Position numbers and translations under genes: made by a program. 64,000 nucleotides of DNA from Lysinibacillus xylanilyticus. GTDB taxonomy: Bacteria > Bacillota > Bacilli > Bacillales_A > Planococcaceae. Positions within the stretch are counted from its first letter, which is position 1. The number at the start of each line of letters is the position of its first letter. The notes beneath the pieces are model-generated. The model saw only the letters and a list, made by a program, of their open reading frames with translations, was not told where the DNA came from and did no database searches. The stretch spans positions 372,001 to 436,000 of the forward strand of contig NZ_LFXJ01000005.1 in NCBI RefSeq assembly GCF_001183605.1, in the 5' to 3' direction. Below are positions 63,301 to 64,000 of this stretch, piece by piece.

Positions 63301-64000
63301 GGTTCAGACTTTGAAAAAATAAGTAATGAACAATTCATGATCACAGGCCATCAAGAGGACTATGTCAAACTGTTTGATGAGTTGAAGTCAATAAAAATTA
63401 ATAAGATTATACACATGTTTACTGTCGAGCCTAGATATAGTATGACGAATATTAATCAATTAGAAGAATCACAGCATATAGGGGTATATAGTCTATTTTA
63501 TTTAACAAAATCGATAGCTTTACATGATATTACGTGGGAAATAGATGTAGCTTTAGTTTCATCTTATGTACATGAAGTTAATGGATTTGAAGAAGAAATT
63601 ATTCCAGAGCAAGCTACTTTAGAAGGTTTTGGAAAGGTCGTTCGTAAAGAGCACCCTAATTTAATTTGTCGCTTCATTGATATTGATCGACATACTTCTA
63701 TGGAGAGTCTTAGTAATGAATTGGATTCAGAAATCGAATGGTACAATGTTGCGTTCAGAAAAGATGTCCGTTACGTTGAAGTGTTTAAAGAGATTAATGA
63801 GTATATTGCTGATGAAAGACCAATCGAGATATCAAGTGATGGTGTGTATGTCATTACTGGTGGTGCTGGTGGAATTGGTCTAGAAGTCAGCAAATACTTA
63901 GCTTCTAATCAGAAAGTAAATCTAGCTTTACTGAATAGATCAAGTCTCCCACCAAGAGAAGATTGGGATCGATTCAATCAGATAGAAGAAGACCAATCAA
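57391..64000 (+). CDS. Trans-AT polyketide synthase: KS-KR-ACP-KS-KR... (partial)
   Basis: Begins ATG 57391 (AGGGAGAG upstream, 52 bases after the previous stop) and stays open for 2203 codons to the window end. A short docking-like N-terminus (KSGKIDRKMAVQLLSMM) leads into KS1 (about 38-465; Cys 211 in DTACSSSL, ETHGTGTNIGD, KSNMGHLYEG). Next come a linker without AT ending LPTYCFDRHRNW, KR1 (TGGTGGIG about 907, SDYVAANAF about 1063) and an ACP (ELGGDSVMLT, Ser about 1232). KS2 follows (about 1288-1722; Cys 1466 in DTACSST, EAHGTGTALGD, KSNTGHLFEG), then a linker (LPTYIFDQVRCW) and KR2 starting TGGAGGIG (about 2156), cut by the window edge. It adds two further malonyl units, each reduced to a hydroxyl. 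Confidence 0.95.
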   Translation, partial: MNNVYKFIVENIKSGKIDRKMAVQLLSMMKSQENKSDTEIAIIGMSLKLPYSETYDEYWQNIINRYDLINPFPESRKQDIDDYFKSIGKWSEDIRYCEGAFLQNIDEFDNGFFKFSPKEASLMDPNQRLFMETAMKAIEDAGYGGDRLVGTNTGVFVGFANTLRDSYGRVIYDNDLSDPTAIIGNLSALIPSRLSYFLDLKGPSLIVDTACSSSLVSVALACQAIRSGQCDMALAGGLKLNIIPLDKENEKIGLESSDSRTRAFDDLSDGTGIGEGVGVVMLKPLRKAISDGDNIHAVLKGFSVNQDGQSMGITAPNPAAHTDVLVNAWKDANINPEDLDYIETHGTGTNIGDPIEIKGIHDAFRKYTNKSQFCGVTSVKSNMGHLYEGAGIANLIKAVMALKQKRIPPSIYFNKPNQSINFVNSPVYVNTQGKPWHPTSRPRLCGVSSFGVGGTNCHMVLEEAPEQVDDEHITENDQEYVFTLSAKSKEAFNNLLESYKQYSIEEHSSDIRDICYTSSVGRGHYEYRLALIVNSLEDLKTKLNAINPESISNQHKMYSGHHKVVSKLLDSNGSQQNYITKKEVESLSRTASQLMIEAEVNGGLDVHNIKRLCELYTNGAVIDWMMLYQDDRKRIVNLPTYCFDRHRNWVVLPEANHVPDSIDSDLFYTMNWISEDINQPNQENEHKAILVLKDSRGIGDALVNKLRLDGKTVVEVVLGQEFKRVNQDLYVIGSGEASYDQLIQAVKTYEITSIVHLLTLQEKFEQQLSPDNVDEELSQGVYSLFYLTRAIVRQGLSQNIWINLVSEYANEVTGNERLLKPVNVSLFGMGKVVSQEYPNIKCKCIDIDVDSSASDIILKEMNHQSNDYQVAYRDGIRYLEQFTEVNVNNVPNRTFNIKSEGAYVITGGTGGIGLEIAKYFVKNQNVNLALINRSAMPDRQQWKAILAERKNEQLCHKIQMILDIEALGATVSCYQADVSDVLEMSVVTEEIRRDYGVINGVIHSAGNPGDGYILRKEKEIFDSVIAPKIKGTLVLDQVTANDQLDFFVVFSSGVSIIGEVGQSDYVAANAFLDSYAAYRTKLGKPTLSIDWVSWKTVGMSEEYGFNVDLIFKAIDTDLAISGFDTALKKDINRVLIGELNIDSEYLSMLENLSFRLSKKTSEVLDRSKEYIRSRREDKAKKPNYSLPTDIKLVGKDSSEYSETEMKIAAVYREILGFSEIDINDSFFELGGDSVMLTRMHAIIEEQFPNKVKVSDLFAHTSVSKLAEFIDGSEEGITKTVHVQTEKVNTDDDIAIIGMSVEMPLAEDHQEYWQLLRNGTENIRRFPSSRRKDIDGFLYYIDGTEPEDLKYVDGSFLDHIDKFDYKFFKMTPAEAKYTDPFQRLLMKTIWRAIEDAGYGGGKLAQTNTGIYVGFASSFKDSYQRMIYETNPEMLATSAIGNITAMMPTRISYFLDLKGPTMVIDTACSSTLVALHTACMAIKNNECDNAIVGGVRISLMPLDRQYTKIGIESSDGRTLTFDNHADGSGFGEGSSAVIIKPLKKALADGDHIYSVIKGSAINQDGASMGITAPNPDAQTEVILKAWEKAGINPEELAFVEAHGTGTALGDPIEIDALQRAFKQYTEKKQFCAIGSVKSNTGHLFEGAGLASLIKAALSLKNKEIPASLNFNIPNNKINFAESSVYVNTKLKKWNGQAERMKGAVSSFGFSGTNCHVVLEEPPLREESQESPVPNLLTLSARSEEALKQLIVQYKKFFNSTPSLNKTNICFTSNTGRDHFNYRLALVVNTRQELIQQFEKINVSDLNSNPNEGVFYGVFHEISSVIGESKSGQLTARKKQELNRKVKEKLADLELADVNTELLGEVGQLYVSGADIDWEVLYDQSSVQKVSLPTYIFDQVRCWLDMPDGRKAGSITEEPDQFYTMAWQVEKLKGNLKRTEDNNVLIFSGEDERSKKVVDYYKESGVKVIQVKLGSDFEKISNEQFMITGHQEDYVKLFDELKSIKINKIIHMFTVEPRYSMTNINQLEESQHIGVYSLFYLTKSIALHDITWEIDVALVSSYVHEVNGFEEEIIPEQATLEGFGKVVRKEHPNLICRFIDIDRHTSMESLSNELDSEIEWYNVAFRKDVRYVEVFKEINEYIADERPIEISSDGVYVITGGAGGIGLEVSKYLASNQKVNLALLNRSSLPPREDWDRFNQIEEDQS

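Overview
The window is a low-GC Firmicutes chromosome segment, almost certainly Lysinibacillus. The leucine dehydrogenase at 16265-17359 matches my recollection of the Lysinibacillus sphaericus enzyme closely (364 residues, catalytic Lys80), and the order xseA-xseB-ispA-dxs-tlyA-argR-recN-spoIVB-spo0A is the classic Bacillaceae order.

Layout. (1) 1-8698: housekeeping and sporulation genes for exonuclease VII, isoprenoid precursors, rRNA methylation, the arginine repressor, RecN, SpoIVB and Spo0A. spo0A carries an in-frame TGA where Bacillus subtilis has an arginine codon, so the sporulation master regulator is cut before most of its DNA-binding domain. (2) 8700-13190: an accessory island of decayed mobile DNA. 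It holds a frameshifted tyrosine-recombinase relic, a second copy of that gene's 5' end, small phage-like genes, a GNAT acetyltransferase, a ten-unit 21-bp tandem repeat, a PH-domain protein and hairpins that may be an IS remnant. (3) 13194-34401: FapA-like protein, glycerophosphodiesterase, then a coherent branched-chain amino acid and propionate block: leucine dehydrogenase, branched-chain 2-oxoacid dehydrogenase (E3, E1 alpha, E1 beta, E2), methylmalonyl-CoA mutase (two subunits plus the MeaB chaperone), methylmalonyl-CoA epimerase and the carboxyltransferase subunit. Together these can carry Leu/Ile/Val carbon to acyl-CoAs and propionyl-CoA to succinyl-CoA. Bacilliredoxin, a YqjA-like membrane protein, the tiny stressosome anchor Prli42 and a peptidase T-like enzyme lie among them. 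(4) 34427-44875: CheW-like protein, DUF6366 protein, a c-di-GMP-I (GEMM) riboswitch in front of a secreted TIM-barrel protein, a carboxynorspermidine polyamine pair, TPR protein, LysE and EamA transporters, an ATP-grasp protein and an AraC regulator. (5) 44888-46777: a gene-poor junction with a Tn7-like TnsA/TnsB relic and other debris. (6) 46778-64000 (continues off the window): a biosynthetic gene cluster with an acyl-CoA dehydrogenase, a cyclic-peptide-type ABC exporter, a type II thioesterase, an acyl-AMP ligase/ACP starter protein and at least three KS-KR polyketide synthase modules without acyltransferase domains (trans-AT type).

Two families of GC-richer dispersed repeats (called R1 and R2 here) sit in the intergenic gaps of the core region. 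The strongest points for follow-up are the trans-AT PKS cluster with its odd starter protein, the spo0A nonsense codon and the GEMM riboswitch. All calls come from reading the sequence and recalled family knowledge; no search was run.
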